Positions 24,040 to 32,323 are shown, numbered from the stretch's first letter. The stretch: DNA of 52,007 bases from an uncultured Eggerthellaceae bacterium (GCA_910577495.1 CAJTML010000003.1:1-52007); one strand, 5' to 3'. Made by a program: numbers and translations. The notes: a model not told the origin generated them from the letters alone.

Positions 24040-25281
24040 ATGCGTATGACTGATGAGCAACTTGAATTAATCAAGGGTCAGTTCAAGAGCCTCAAGGCTC
24101 GTTCTGATTTCTATGCGAAAAAATTCGCCGATATTGATTTGTCCGATGTGCAGACGCAAGAGGACTTTGAGAAGCTGCCGTTTTCCGAGAAGGATGACTT
24201 GCGTGCGGCTTATCCGTTGGGACTGCAAGCAGTGCCCGACGAAGAGATCGTGCGCATCCACAGTTCATCAGGCACAACTGGCACGCCGGTCATCATTCCC
24301 TACACCCAGCAAGACGTCATTGACTGGGCAACGCAGTTCGCCCGTTGCTATGAGGTTGCTGGCATTACGCCGCTTGATCGCATTCAGATCACGCCGGGTT
24401 ATGGCTTGTGGACGGCCGGCATCGGCTTTCAGTTGGGTGCGGAACGTTTGGGCGCCATGGCCATTCCGATGGGTCCGGGCAACACCGAAAAACAGCTCAA
24501 GATGATGCAGGATTTGAAGTCAACGGTTTTGTGCGCCACCAGCTCATACGCGCTGTTGCTTGCCGAGGAAATTGCCCAGCGCGGCATTCGCGATCAGCTG
24601 CATCTGCGCAAGGGTGTGATCGGCTCAGAGCGTTGGGGCGAAAAGATGCGCAACCGCATTTCCAACGAGCTCGGTATTGAGATTTATGATATTTATGGCC
24701 TGACCGAGGTCTATGGTCCGGGCATTGGTATTTCGTGCGACGAGCATCACGGCATGCACGTGTGGGATGACTTCGTCTACATTGAGATCGTGGATCCCGT
24801 GACGGGCAAGAATTTGCCTGATGGCGAAATTGGCGAACTGGTGCTGACCACGCTGCGCAAGCAGGGTGCGCCGCTCATTCGCTATCGCACGCACGATCTG
24901 ACCCGCATTCTGCCGGGCGACTGCTCATGCATGTGCGGGCATCGACATCCGCGCATTGATACGCTGACGGGTCGCACCGACGACATGTTTAAGGTGAAGG
25001 GCTGCAACATCTTCCCAGCTCAGGTGGAAGAGGTTATTGCGATCACCGATGGTGCCAGTTCTGAGTACCAGGTCATGATCGAAAACATCTCTGGAAAAGA
25101 TATTTTGACGGTGCTGTTTGAAACGCCGCTTGAGGGCGAAGACAAAACGCGCGCCGAAGAGCAGTTGTCGCTGCTGTTTAAGGCGAAGTGCGGGTGCACT
25201 CCAGACGCGAAAGGCGTGCCGATGGGCGAGCTGCCACGTAGCGAGAAGAAGACCAAGCGCATCTTCGACAGTCGTTACTAG
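24040..25281 (+). CDS. paaK: Phenylacetate-CoA ligase family protein
   Basis: This 413-residue adenylate-forming enzyme has the PaaK-type phosphate loop H-S-S-S-G-T-T-G-T-P and the A5-like Y-G-L-T-E-V-Y-G-P-G. It also carries R-Y-R-T-H-D-L-T and the G-R-T-D-D-M hinge. The Cys cluster C-S-C-M-C-G-H-R-H-P-R is also typical. The family joins aryl-acetates to CoA using ATP. It lies 130 bp after iorAB, a common pairing, so it probably handles the same aryl-acetyl-CoA pool. ATGs at 24040 and 24046 are both possible starts; gaaagaag lies upstream. A strong terminator follows. Confidence 0.9.
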   Translation: MRMTDEQLELIKGQFKSLKARSDFYAKKFADIDLSDVQTQEDFEKLPFSEKDDLRAAYPLGLQAVPDEEIVRIHSSSGTTGTPVIIPYTQQDVIDWATQFARCYEVAGITPLDRIQITPGYGLWTAGIGFQLGAERLGAMAIPMGPGNTEKQLKMMQDLKSTVLCATSSYALLLAEEIAQRGIRDQLHLRKGVIGSERWGEKMRNRISNELGIEIYDIYGLTEVYGPGIGISCDEHHGMHVWDDFVYIEIVDPVTGKNLPDGEIGELVLTTLRKQGAPLIRYRTHDLTRILPGDCSCMCGHRHPRIDTLTGRTDDMFKVKGCNIFPAQVEEVIAITDGASSEYQVMIENISGKDILTVLFETPLEGEDKTRAEEQLSLLFKAKCGCTPDAKGVPMGELPRSEKKTKRIFDSRY

Positions 25282-25322
25282 GAGCGCTTTTCGCCAAGCA
25301 TTATTTCTTGTGTTGAGGATGA

Positions 25323-25352
25323 AGTGCCGTCTGTTGAGCAGGCGGCACTTTT
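25323..25352 (+). terminator. Rho-independent terminator after paaK
   Basis: agtgccgtctg and caggcggcact pair with one G-U around a 5-nt loop and are followed by a short T-run. Confidence 0.9.
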
Positions 25353-25355
25353 GTA

Positions 25356-25562
25356 TTAAGAGAGACGACTAAAGCGCTCTTCCCGCGCTACTTGGAGCTC
25401 GTCTTTAAAATTTTTGGGTGAGGAACCAGAGCTGGTCGCTCCTACAAACATCGCTTCTAACGATTTGTCTATGTCTTTCATCTGTGCATCTTTGGGCGTG
25501 CTCTTTTGCGCGGATTGGAGTTTCTCATGTGCGGGTGCTACAGCGGGCGTGTTGTTGGTCAT
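25356..25562 (-). CDS. Small hypothetical protein
   Basis: This 68-residue protein (ATG at 25562, with GAAGGGATC about 8 nt upstream) was not recognised. It is polar, rich in Lys, Ser, Ala and Gln, with no membrane segment. It has a central D-K-S-L-E-A-M-F and ends E-E-R-F-S-R-L-S. Extension upstream to 25691 is possible but lacks a ribosome site. It converges on the paaK terminator. It is more likely a real small cytosolic protein than noise, but nothing further can be said. Confidence 0.5.
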   Translation of the reverse strand: MTNNTPAVAPAHEKLQSAQKSTPKDAQMKDIDKSLEAMFVGATSSGSSPKNFKDELQVAREERFSRLS

Positions 25563-25772
25563 TGTAGATCCCTTCGACATATATGTTCTTTGAGGCGCAA
25601 TTCTAGCTTCTTTCACAAGACTTGTGCGCGGTATTTGCACACTGGTGTGAATCTGTGAGAAGAACTTGCTTACGGAAGGAAGAAAAACCACTGCCGCACT
25701 CTATTCGCCAATGCTTACCAAATTACCTAGATTTTGTTTCACAGTGTCGAAGGAGTGTGCTAGAGTAGGCGC

Positions 25773-25946
25773 ATGTTTTTCTTGGATGGACATATCGCAC
25801 ACACAGATACAGCTTGCGCTGTCATGAGCCAGCACGTGGCTCAGCAATGTTGTGGCGAGGCGGCTTGTGCGGTCATGAGCGAGCATTTCGCCCAAAAATC
25901 CGCATGCCTGTCCTTCATCAGCTCAGCCTCGTATCGATATTTTTAG
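25773..25946 (+). CDS. 57-codon ORF with internal Cys/His repeat
   Basis: The ORF runs from ATG 25773 to TAG 25946. Two 12-residue units, T-A-C-A-V-M-S-Q-H-V-A-Q and A-A-C-A-V-M-S-E-H-F-A-Q, lie 17 codons apart. Between the two copies most base changes are at third positions (tgc/tgt, gct/gcg, cac/cat, gct/gcc, cag/caa), which suggests selection on the protein. It has five Cys and four His in 57 residues. The ribosome site is unclear: aaggag is 17 nt upstream, and a -10-like tagagt ends 6 nt before the ATG, so translation may be leaderless. It precedes the symporter gene by about 260 bp. Confidence 0.5.
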   Translation: MFFLDGHIAHTDTACAVMSQHVAQQCCGEAACAVMSEHFAQKSACLSFISSASYRYF

Positions 25947-26208
25947 CACACGGAACACAGGTTTCGGGTGCTAATTTTTTTGCCCGAACGCGTGGGTCGT
26001 GTGCGCCTTTGATAGGGGCGGGTTGACGAAGGATTTACCTGACGAAGGCCTCACCAACGTATGCTGAACCAGCTGGTAGATCGCATAGTGTGTTGAGACC
26101 TCCTTGAGCGTGAGGCAGCAACCGTCAACTCTCCTTGGAAGACATTTCAAAATTCACCTGGTTGAATGGATGCTCAGAAGCATCCGAAAGAGGAGCAAAG
26201 GAAAGAAG

Positions 26209-27786
26209 ATGGTTGCAAAAGTTTTGCTTGTAGTGGTCTTCATTGCGGTGGCCGTGGGGGTTGGCCTGTACTGCCGCAAGTCCACCAAGACCGTTGATGG
26301 GTTTGTGTTGGGCGGACGAAGCGTCGGTCCGTGGATGAGCGCGTTTGCCTATGGCACGAGCTACTTTTCGGCGGTTGTGTTCGTCGGCTACGCCGGTCAG
26401 TTCGGCTTCAAGTACGGTATTGCTGCTACGTGGGCGGGCATCGGTAACGCCATTTTGGGCAGCTTGCTTGCGTGGTGGGTGCTCGGGCCGCGAGCTCGCG
26501 AGATGACGCATCGCTTGGGCGCGCAGACGATGCCGGAGTTCTTCGGCAAGCGTTACAACTCCAAAGCGCTGCGCATTGCTGCTGCGGCTATCATCTTTGT
26601 CTTCTTGATTCCCTACACCGCGTCGGTTTACAACGGCCTTTCGCGTTTGTTTGGTATGGCATTTAACCTGCCCTACGACGTGTGTGTGATCGGCATGGCG
26701 GTTGTGACCTGCATATACGTGGTGCTTGGCGGATATATGGCCACTGTTATGAACGACTTTATCCAAGGTATTGTCATGTTGCTCGGCATCACCGCGGTCA
26801 TTGTGGCGGTCATTTTGAGCAACGGCGGATTCTCTGAGGCTATGATCCAGCTTTCGCAAATTCCTGCAGAAGGATCTGAGATGCAGGGAGCGTTTATCAG
26901 TTTCTTTGGACCAGACTTATTTAACCTGCTTGGTGTGGTTATTTTGACGTCGCTTGGTACGTGGGGCTTGCCGCAGATGGTGCAGAAGTTCTACGCCATC
27001 AAAAGTGGTCCGGCGGTTAAGCAAGGCGCTATCATCTCTACCATTTTCGCCTTCGTCGTGGCAGGTGGCTCATACTTTTTGGGAGGCTTCGGCCGTCTGT
27101 ACACCGACCAGATTGAGTACGCTGCAAACGGCACGCCTATCTATGACTCGGTTATCCCGACGATGCTTTCCACGCTGCCCGATATTCTGATCGGTCTGGT
27201 GATTGTACTGGTGCTGTCGGCTTCTATGTCAACGCTGTCATCTCTTGTTCTGACGTCTTCGTCAACGCTGACCATTGACCTGATCAAGGGCAACATTGTC
27301 AAAGACATGTCCGAGAAAAAGCAGCTGGTTTCCATGCGCATTTTGCTGGTGGTTTTCGTGCTGGTGTCCATGCTGATTGCGCTGCTGCAATATCACTCGT
27401 CCATCGTATTTATCGCCCAGCTCATGGGGTATTCATGGGGCGCGCTGGCCGGCGCGTTCTTAGGGCCTTTCCTGTGGGGTCTGTACTCGGGCAAGATCTC
27501 GAAAGCTGCTGTGTGGTGCTCATTTGTGATCGGCGTTGGTCTCACGGCTGTCAACATGATCATGGGCATGGTCGGCACGCCGCTGATTGCAAGCCCGATC
27601 AACTGCGGTGCGTTGGCGATGATTTTGTCGCTGGTTGTGGTGCCGGTGGTGAGCTTGTTTACGCCAAGCGTGCCGTTCCAGATTGAGAAGCCCACGCCGG
27701 AAGGCGCCATTGACCGCGAGTACGAGCGCGAGCTTGAAGCCGAAGAACTGGAGAGTGCCGAGGTAGGAGCTGCCGCTGACGTGTAA
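26209..27786 (+). CDS. Sodium:solute symporter family transporter
   Basis: This 525-residue membrane protein (ATG at 26209 after AAAGGA) has about 13 hydrophobic helices. It has typical SSS-family segments: F-V-L-G-G-R-S-V-G-P-W early, A-F-A-Y-G-T-S-Y-F-S-A, and the Na-site region around S-A-S-M-S-T-L-S-S-L-V-L-T-S-S. The family co-transports Na+ with small organic solutes such as proline, pantothenate or carboxylates. The substrate cannot be predicted. The acidic C-terminal tail is cytosolic. It appears to be a single-gene unit. The upstream region from 25563 to 26208 holds the 57-codon ORF and otherwise nothing clear. Confidence 0.88.
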   Translation: MVAKVLLVVVFIAVAVGVGLYCRKSTKTVDGFVLGGRSVGPWMSAFAYGTSYFSAVVFVGYAGQFGFKYGIAATWAGIGNAILGSLLAWWVLGPRAREMTHRLGAQTMPEFFGKRYNSKALRIAAAAIIFVFLIPYTASVYNGLSRLFGMAFNLPYDVCVIGMAVVTCIYVVLGGYMATVMNDFIQGIVMLLGITAVIVAVILSNGGFSEAMIQLSQIPAEGSEMQGAFISFFGPDLFNLLGVVILTSLGTWGLPQMVQKFYAIKSGPAVKQGAIISTIFAFVVAGGSYFLGGFGRLYTDQIEYAANGTPIYDSVIPTMLSTLPDILIGLVIVLVLSASMSTLSSLVLTSSSTLTIDLIKGNIVKDMSEKKQLVSMRILLVVFVLVSMLIALLQYHSSIVFIAQLMGYSWGALAGAFLGPFLWGLYSGKISKAAVWCSFVIGVGLTAVNMIMGMVGTPLIASPINCGALAMILSLVVVPVVSLFTPSVPFQIEKPTPEGAIDREYERELEAEELESAEVGAAADV

Positions 27787-27932
27787 GCATCGCGACTGCC
27801 ATAAAAGGTATTTGGCGAAGCGGGGCGCTGACGCAAGTCGGTGTCCCGCTAGTGTTTTCGCCGCTTGTGTGAGTTTGTGCGGTAAAGGGTTAACCCCCTC
27901 GAGGCAGCCACACGGTTAGGGCTGTTTCCTTC

Positions 27933-28163
27933 CAAAAACGCAAAAAGCCGTTCTGGCGTTAATATTTCAGAGAATTCCGAAGATTGGCTATGTGGTGAGG
28001 CTGTCTGGATGCGAATTCGGGAAGGGCATAGAGCGTTTTGTTGAGAGTACAAGCCTCTGAACAGGCATGATAAAAACTCGGTTTTCAGAACTGCAAACCG
28101 GAACTTATGCCATCTTCGGAAAACTCCAATTTCTCAGTGAAAATCGGCTGAGTAGCGTTTTTG
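27933..28163. repeat. Inverted-repeat element, family C, copy 3
   Basis: It has outer arms aaacgcaaaaagccgttctg and ...gagtagcgtttttg, inner arms gaattccgaagat / catcttcggaaaac, and centre gaacaggcatgataaaaac. It is the same design as the copies at 19681 and 20053. It sits between two transporter genes in an 818-bp gene-free gap. Confidence 0.8.
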
Positions 28164-28230
28164 TCGTTTGGATCATGTCGTCAGAGTGCGTTTGGCGCGG
28201 ATCTTCGACAGAGCCCCATCGTCCCATGAT

Positions 28231-28320
28231 GCAATTGGCGCAATTTTGGCGCGTTTTTGGCGCGATTGGCACAATTGGCGCATTTATGGCGCAATTGGCG
28301 CGATTATGGCGCGATTACGC
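28231..28320. repeat. Helically phased TGGCG array
   Basis: Eight TGGCG/TGGCA pentamers start at 28236, 28247, 28258, 28267, 28276, 28287, 28296 and 28307. The steps are 11, 11, 9, 9, 11, 9 and 11 bp, a mean of about 10.1 bp or one DNA turn. They are joined by short A/T-rich links. It lies about 285 bp before nhaC and is a candidate protein-binding array. Confidence 0.6.
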
Positions 28321-28451
28321 CTCGGGTGCATCCAGATTGGCCTCTTGCACTTGCCACCGTCGCGCTTTGTGTCTTTTGGGCAGCGATGATTCGCCGGCGT
28401 GTCCTTCGCAACCGCCGCTCGCAAAACGAATAAATTATCAGCTATTTGCTC

Positions 28452-28511
28452 GCCGAACAGTGCTGGTCATCGTATACTATTCGCACGTATCGCGAATGAG
28501 TGCTGTTCGGC
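28452..28511. promoter_or_regulatory. Nested inverted repeats upstream of nhaC
   Basis: An outer perfect 9-bp pair (gccgaacag / ctgttcggc) encloses an inner pair (attcgc / gcgaat) and a -10-like TATACT at 28473. It lies 93 bp before the nhaC start. It is probably a promoter with operator; no -35 at standard spacing is clear. Confidence 0.45.
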
Positions 28512-28604
28512 CTGCGTCCTCATGAAATCTCGTGCCGTTAAGATTTTGTCGAAGGCGCACGCGGACCAGCGTCAATTCGCTCATCCTATGAGAAGGGGAT
28601 AAAC

Positions 28605-30251
28605 ATGGAAGGATTTGACCTGATCACAACTGGTCTTTGGTCAATCGTGCCTCCGATTTTGGCGCTTGCGTTGGCGCTCATCACCAAGGAAGTGTATTCT
28701 TCGCTAACCATTGGTGTGTTCGTGGGTATGATCATTTACCAGTTCACGTTGGCAGGCGTCGGCTTCGACCAGCTGATTGCCGCCTTTGTGATGGTGCCGC
28801 GCATGATGGCCGAGCAAATAGCCGGCAACGGGGCGCTGTTGCTCTTCCTTGCACTTTTAGGTGCGCTCACCGTGGTAATTGCAACCGCCGGTGGCTCGCG
28901 CGCCTACGCTGAGTGGGTTTCCACGCACATCAAGAACGCGAAGATGGCTCAGATTTTGACGGCAATTTTGGGCATCATCATCTTTGTGGACGACTACTTC
29001 AACTGCTTGACGGTTGGCGCGGTGATGCGTCCGGTGACGGATCGCTTCCACATCAGCCACGAGAAGCTGGCGTGGATTATCGACTCCACCGCAGCTCCGG
29101 TCTGCATTATTGCTCCGGTTTCTTCATGGGCAGTGGCCGTGGGTGGCTATATTGGCGAAGGCGGTTTCAACACCTTTGTCGCGTCAATCCCATACAACTT
29201 CTACGCGCTTCTGACCATCTTCTTCGTCTTCTTTATGTTGGCATCTGGCGAAGACTTTGGCTCCATGCGCGCCGCTGAAGAAGAGGCTCGCAAGGACATC
29301 CCGTCTGAAGGTACGGCGCTTCATAAGGTGTCTGCTGCGCGTTTGGATAAGAAAGCCGTTGAGGACTTCGACGAAGCTCATCCGCATCTGAACAGCGTGG
29401 TTACCGAGGTTACCGATATTGACGACGCCGCCAAAGAGACGGTTGAGGAGTACAAGGGTCTCAACATTTCTGATAAGGGCAAGGTCTATGACCTCATCAT
29501 TCCCATCGTGGTGTTGATCATCTTCTCCATCTTAGGCATGCTCTACGTCGGCGGCTTCTTTGAGGGCGTTGACTTCGCCACCGCTGTTGGCGAGGATCCG
29601 GTTACGGGTCTGTGCGTGGGCGTGTGCGTGGCGCTGGTGGCGGCTGCCGCGATGTTCTTGCCGCGCGGCCTGACCACGCTTTCCGGCTTCATGGATTCTA
29701 TGAGCGAAGGCGTGCGTTCCATGGTAGGCGCTATCATGATTTTGGTGTTGGCTTGGAGTTTGGGTGGCACGTGCCGCTACCTGTTGGGTACGGGCGAATT
29801 CGTCTCCAGCTTCCTGGGCAACATGGGTGTTGGCCTGGCGCTTCTGCCGGCGGTCATCTTCATTGTTGCGGCGTTCATTGGCTTTTCGATGGGCACTTCA
29901 TGGGGCACCATCGCACTCATTTTGCCGATCGTCATTGGCGTGTTTGAGGCTGACGACCCGCTGTTCTTGGTGGCCATTGGCGCTACGCTGGCTGGCTCGG
30001 TCTACGGCGACCACATCTCGCCCATTTCCGATACGACCATTTTGTCGTCGGCTGGCGCGAAGTGTAATCACCTCCGCCATGTGGCAACGCAGATTCCGTA
30101 CGCTACGCTGGTTATGGTGTTCTGCTTCATTGGCTACCTCATTGCAGGCTTTACGCTCAATCCGTGGGTGTCGCTCATCTTTGGTGTAGTGGGCATTGCT
30201 ATTGCGGTGACGATTCTGCACAAGATGAAGCCCAAGGCCAAGAAGGACTAA
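28605..30251 (+). CDS. nhaC: NhaC-family Na+/H+ antiporter
   Basis: This 548-residue membrane protein starts after AAGGGG. It has the NhaC core: I-I-F-V-D-D-Y-F-N-C-L-T-V-G in the middle and G-D-H-I-S-P-I-S-D-T-T-I-L-S-S-A-G-A-K-C-N-H near the end. A soluble insertion of about 90 residues (about 225-290, charged) separates the two membrane halves. The family exchanges Na+ for H+, or for related carboxylate pairs. An antiporter next to a sodium:solute symporter fits a cell that uses a sodium gradient. It is monocistronic, with its own terminator. Confidence 0.9.
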   Translation: MEGFDLITTGLWSIVPPILALALALITKEVYSSLTIGVFVGMIIYQFTLAGVGFDQLIAAFVMVPRMMAEQIAGNGALLLFLALLGALTVVIATAGGSRAYAEWVSTHIKNAKMAQILTAILGIIIFVDDYFNCLTVGAVMRPVTDRFHISHEKLAWIIDSTAAPVCIIAPVSSWAVAVGGYIGEGGFNTFVASIPYNFYALLTIFFVFFMLASGEDFGSMRAAEEEARKDIPSEGTALHKVSAARLDKKAVEDFDEAHPHLNSVVTEVTDIDDAAKETVEEYKGLNISDKGKVYDLIIPIVVLIIFSILGMLYVGGFFEGVDFATAVGEDPVTGLCVGVCVALVAAAAMFLPRGLTTLSGFMDSMSEGVRSMVGAIMILVLAWSLGGTCRYLLGTGEFVSSFLGNMGVGLALLPAVIFIVAAFIGFSMGTSWGTIALILPIVIGVFEADDPLFLVAIGATLAGSVYGDHISPISDTTILSSAGAKCNHLRHVATQIPYATLVMVFCFIGYLIAGFTLNPWVSLIFGVVGIAIAVTILHKMKPKAKKD

Positions 30252-30314
30252 CGCCGAGGCCATGCGTTGTGCGACGCACCACCTGGGTGATGCAGCGTAA
30301 ACAGTGATTCTCGA

Positions 30315-30355
30315 AAGCCCCGTTCGGATCAATCGTGTCCGGGCGGGGCTTTTTT
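30315..30355 (+). terminator. Rho-independent terminator after nhaC
   Basis: aagccccgttcgga pairs with tccgggcggggctt (one bulge or mismatch) and is followed by six T. Confidence 0.92.
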
Positions 30356-30420
30356 GCGAAGTGGTGCTTTCGCGCAAACTTGCGCCTGTCTGCTTCCTAC
30401 CAGGCCGTTCGAAGGCTTCA

Positions 30421-30533
30421 AAACTTACCATATCGGGCGTTCGCGTTTTTTCGGAGCCAAGCTTGTGACCTGCGAAAACACGGCGTTTCCCCAGGTCGTG
30501 CAAAAATACGCATGCGCCCGATATGGTAAGTTT
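30421..30533. repeat. Interspersed hairpin repeat, family A, copy 2
   Basis: A 113-bp near-palindrome: aaacttaccatatcgggcg at the left is the exact inverse of the right end, with inner gacctg / caggtc arms. It matches 419-530. It lies between the nhaC terminator and the converging cyclo-ligase gene. Confidence 0.8.
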
Positions 30534-30550
30534 CAGCTTCTTCGGCGCGT

Positions 30551-31249
30551 CTATCCCGTGATAATTTCTGGCAGCTGCAAGTCATGTGATTCGTGCGGCA
30601 CGGCGCAAACGCGTTGCTCCTCAAATGCCACGCCAACCACGGCCGCACCTGGGCGAAGCTGCGGCAAGAATTGATCGTAGTTTCCGCCGCCATATCCCAG
30701 GCGATACCCCTGGTCATCGAATGCCACCAGCGGCACCACCACCGCAGCAATCTCTGCTGGCGCGACTTCGTGTAATCCCGCCGCCAGCAACTCATCGATC
30801 TCAAAGGCATGCAACTGTCGGTTCAGCACGGTGGACTTATGCTCGGCGAAGCGCTGTGCGGGGACTTCGAAAAAGCGCATCTCTTTTGCGCGAGGTGGTA
30901 TGCCGCCTGCAGCACTGCCGCCAGCTGCTGCGCCGCTGGCGTCGGATGCGCTGGCTGCTGTGCCGACCGCTGCACACTTCACCATGAGCGGGTAGCAGAT
31001 ACGTGCGCCTTCGCCCATGAGTTGCTCCACTAAAGGTAGCGGGTCAACCTCCGAATTCATGGCGAAATAAACCGCAATAAGTTGATGCGATACGTCAATT
31101 TTTTCGTTCAAAAAATTGTGCACTTTTGTGCAGATAACGCCACTTCGCGCTAATCGTTCGACAGAATTTATTTGATTTCGACGCTCAATAATTGAACGAC
31201 GCATGTCCCGTTTTTCGTGCACCGCTGCTGCATCAGAAATTGCTACCAT
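30551..31249 (-). CDS. 5-formyltetrahydrofolate cyclo-ligase family protein
   Basis: This 232-residue protein starts at the ATG at 31249, with GGAG 5 nt upstream. Hallmarks are the N-terminal basic R-R-S-I-I-E-R-R-N-Q, the F-A-M-N-S-E-V-D-P segment, P-L-V-A-F-D-D-Q-G-Y-R-L-G-Y-G-G-G-N-Y-D and the C-terminal P-H-E-S-H-D. The enzyme uses ATP to convert 5-formyl-THF to 5,10-methenyl-THF. Between the second and third core strands there is an Ala/Ser/Gly-rich insertion of about 25 residues, which echoes the low-complexity insertion in IorA. It is convergent with nhaC. Confidence 0.9.
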   Translation of the reverse strand: MVAISDAAAVHEKRDMRRSIIERRNQINSVERLARSGVICTKVHNFLNEKIDVSHQLIAVYFAMNSEVDPLPLVEQLMGEGARICYPLMVKCAAVGTAASASDASGAAAGGSAAGGIPPRAKEMRFFEVPAQRFAEHKSTVLNRQLHAFEIDELLAAGLHEVAPAEIAAVVVPLVAFDDQGYRLGYGGGNYDQFLPQLRPGAAVVGVAFEEQRVCAVPHESHDLQLPEIITG

Positions 31250-31435
31250 TTGAACTCCATTAACAAAACCCCACGTAAACAAAAAATAGCTATCCCAAAA
31301 ATGGGACGCCTAAAAGCAACAATCGCGTAACATCCACAAGTAATGGCCGGGTAACGTGCAATTTTCGATATGATGACTGTATGTCGTATAAGTAACCAAA
31401 TTCATTCGATATGACCTGCAAACACATCATTTACC

Positions 31436-31465
31436 TTGATAATCGTTTTAAGCATTGAGTACACT
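31436..31465 (+). promoter_or_regulatory. Candidate promoter for the Rrf2 gene with a 225-nt leader
   Basis: TTGATA (31436) and TACACT (31460) lie 18 bp apart. If used, the mRNA has a leader of about 225 nt. It contains two consecutive perfect hairpins just before the gene (gcaacc/ggttgc at 31623-31644, gtgct/agcac at 31653-31665). No known riboswitch was recognised. Otherwise 31250-31696 shows no gene. Confidence 0.35.
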
Positions 31466-31696
31466 CGTGGTGAAGTTAGGGCTGCTCCTACTCAGGAAAT
31501 TTGATCAGAGGCCTCAAAAGCACTTCTCAGGTTCGCTAATCCTAAATTTCATGGGCAGTAAAGGTTAAGAGACCTGGCGTTTCGTGCGTCGTTTCTAAAT
31601 ATAACGGGCAGGATGAATGGATGCAACCACGATGAAACGGTTGCTGACTGAAGTGCTGATAGCACCAAGGTAAGGCGCCGAGTTAGGAGACAATCA

Positions 31697-32167
31697 ATGC
31701 AATTCAAAGCTTCTACAGATTATGGAATGCGTGCCGTATTGTATCTCGCGGCGCGCGGGACTACTTGTTCGTCACGTGACATCGCCGAGGACATGTCAAT
31801 TCCTCGCGATTATCTGATTCAGCTCGCACAACTGCTGCGTAACGCCAACATTATTGAGGCGCGCCCGGGCAAGCATGGCGGGTATCGACTGGCGCAAGAT
31901 CCGAACGAAATCAGCGTTCTGGATGTGATCAACGCGCTTGACGAGGACTCAAAGATGGCCACGCGTGAGCGTCGGAGTGCTCGCAAGGGTGGTCAGATGG
32001 TGCAAGAAATTAAGCAAACCTACGATCTTATTGAAGAGAGTATGGATGCCTTCCTGTCCAGCTTAACGGTTGCATCGCTGCTTGAGTGCGTGACTAATTC
32101 TGAGGATAGCAGGCAGTTTTTGGCGAACCGTCTTCAACAAGAGGGCGAACGTCTGGTTACCGCGTAA
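31697..32167 (+). CDS. Rrf2-family transcriptional regulator without the Fe-S cysteine triad
   Basis: This 156-residue protein with an AGGAG ribosome site has the Rrf2 winged helix at the N-terminus (S-T-D-Y-G-M-R-A-V-L-Y-L-A) and the recognition region with G-K-H-G-G-Y-R-L-A. The loop that holds three cysteines in IscR and NsrR (residues around 85-105) has none here, only charged residues. Sensing through an iron-sulfur cluster is therefore unlikely unless other cysteines are used. The remaining Cys are near residues 25 and 135. Its targets are unknown; no operon partner follows. Confidence 0.88.
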   Translation: MQFKASTDYGMRAVLYLAARGTTCSSRDIAEDMSIPRDYLIQLAQLLRNANIIEARPGKHGGYRLAQDPNEISVLDVINALDEDSKMATRERRSARKGGQMVQEIKQTYDLIEESMDAFLSSLTVASLLECVTNSEDSRQFLANRLQQEGERLVTA

Positions 32168-32323
32168 CGCGGATACCGTTCACGGCGCTGGTGGTGTTTG
32201 CGGCATGTGAGCCGCGCAACACAGCTGGCCACCTATTCCCACACAACCAGGGGACTGCGTTGACATTGTGTTGGCGCAGTCCTTTTGCGTTCTTGAAGTT
32301 TTCGAAGCGTTGCCTCTGGTGCG

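Noticed and set aside
28231..28320. CRISPR array
   Set aside because: The repeats are only 5-6 bp at 9-11 bp steps with no spacers; no cas gene is present.
31623..31665. Guanidine-II (mini-ykkC) riboswitch upstream of the Rrf2 gene
   Set aside because: Two tandem hairpins are present, but their loops are 10 and 3 nt and lack the ACGR tetraloops.
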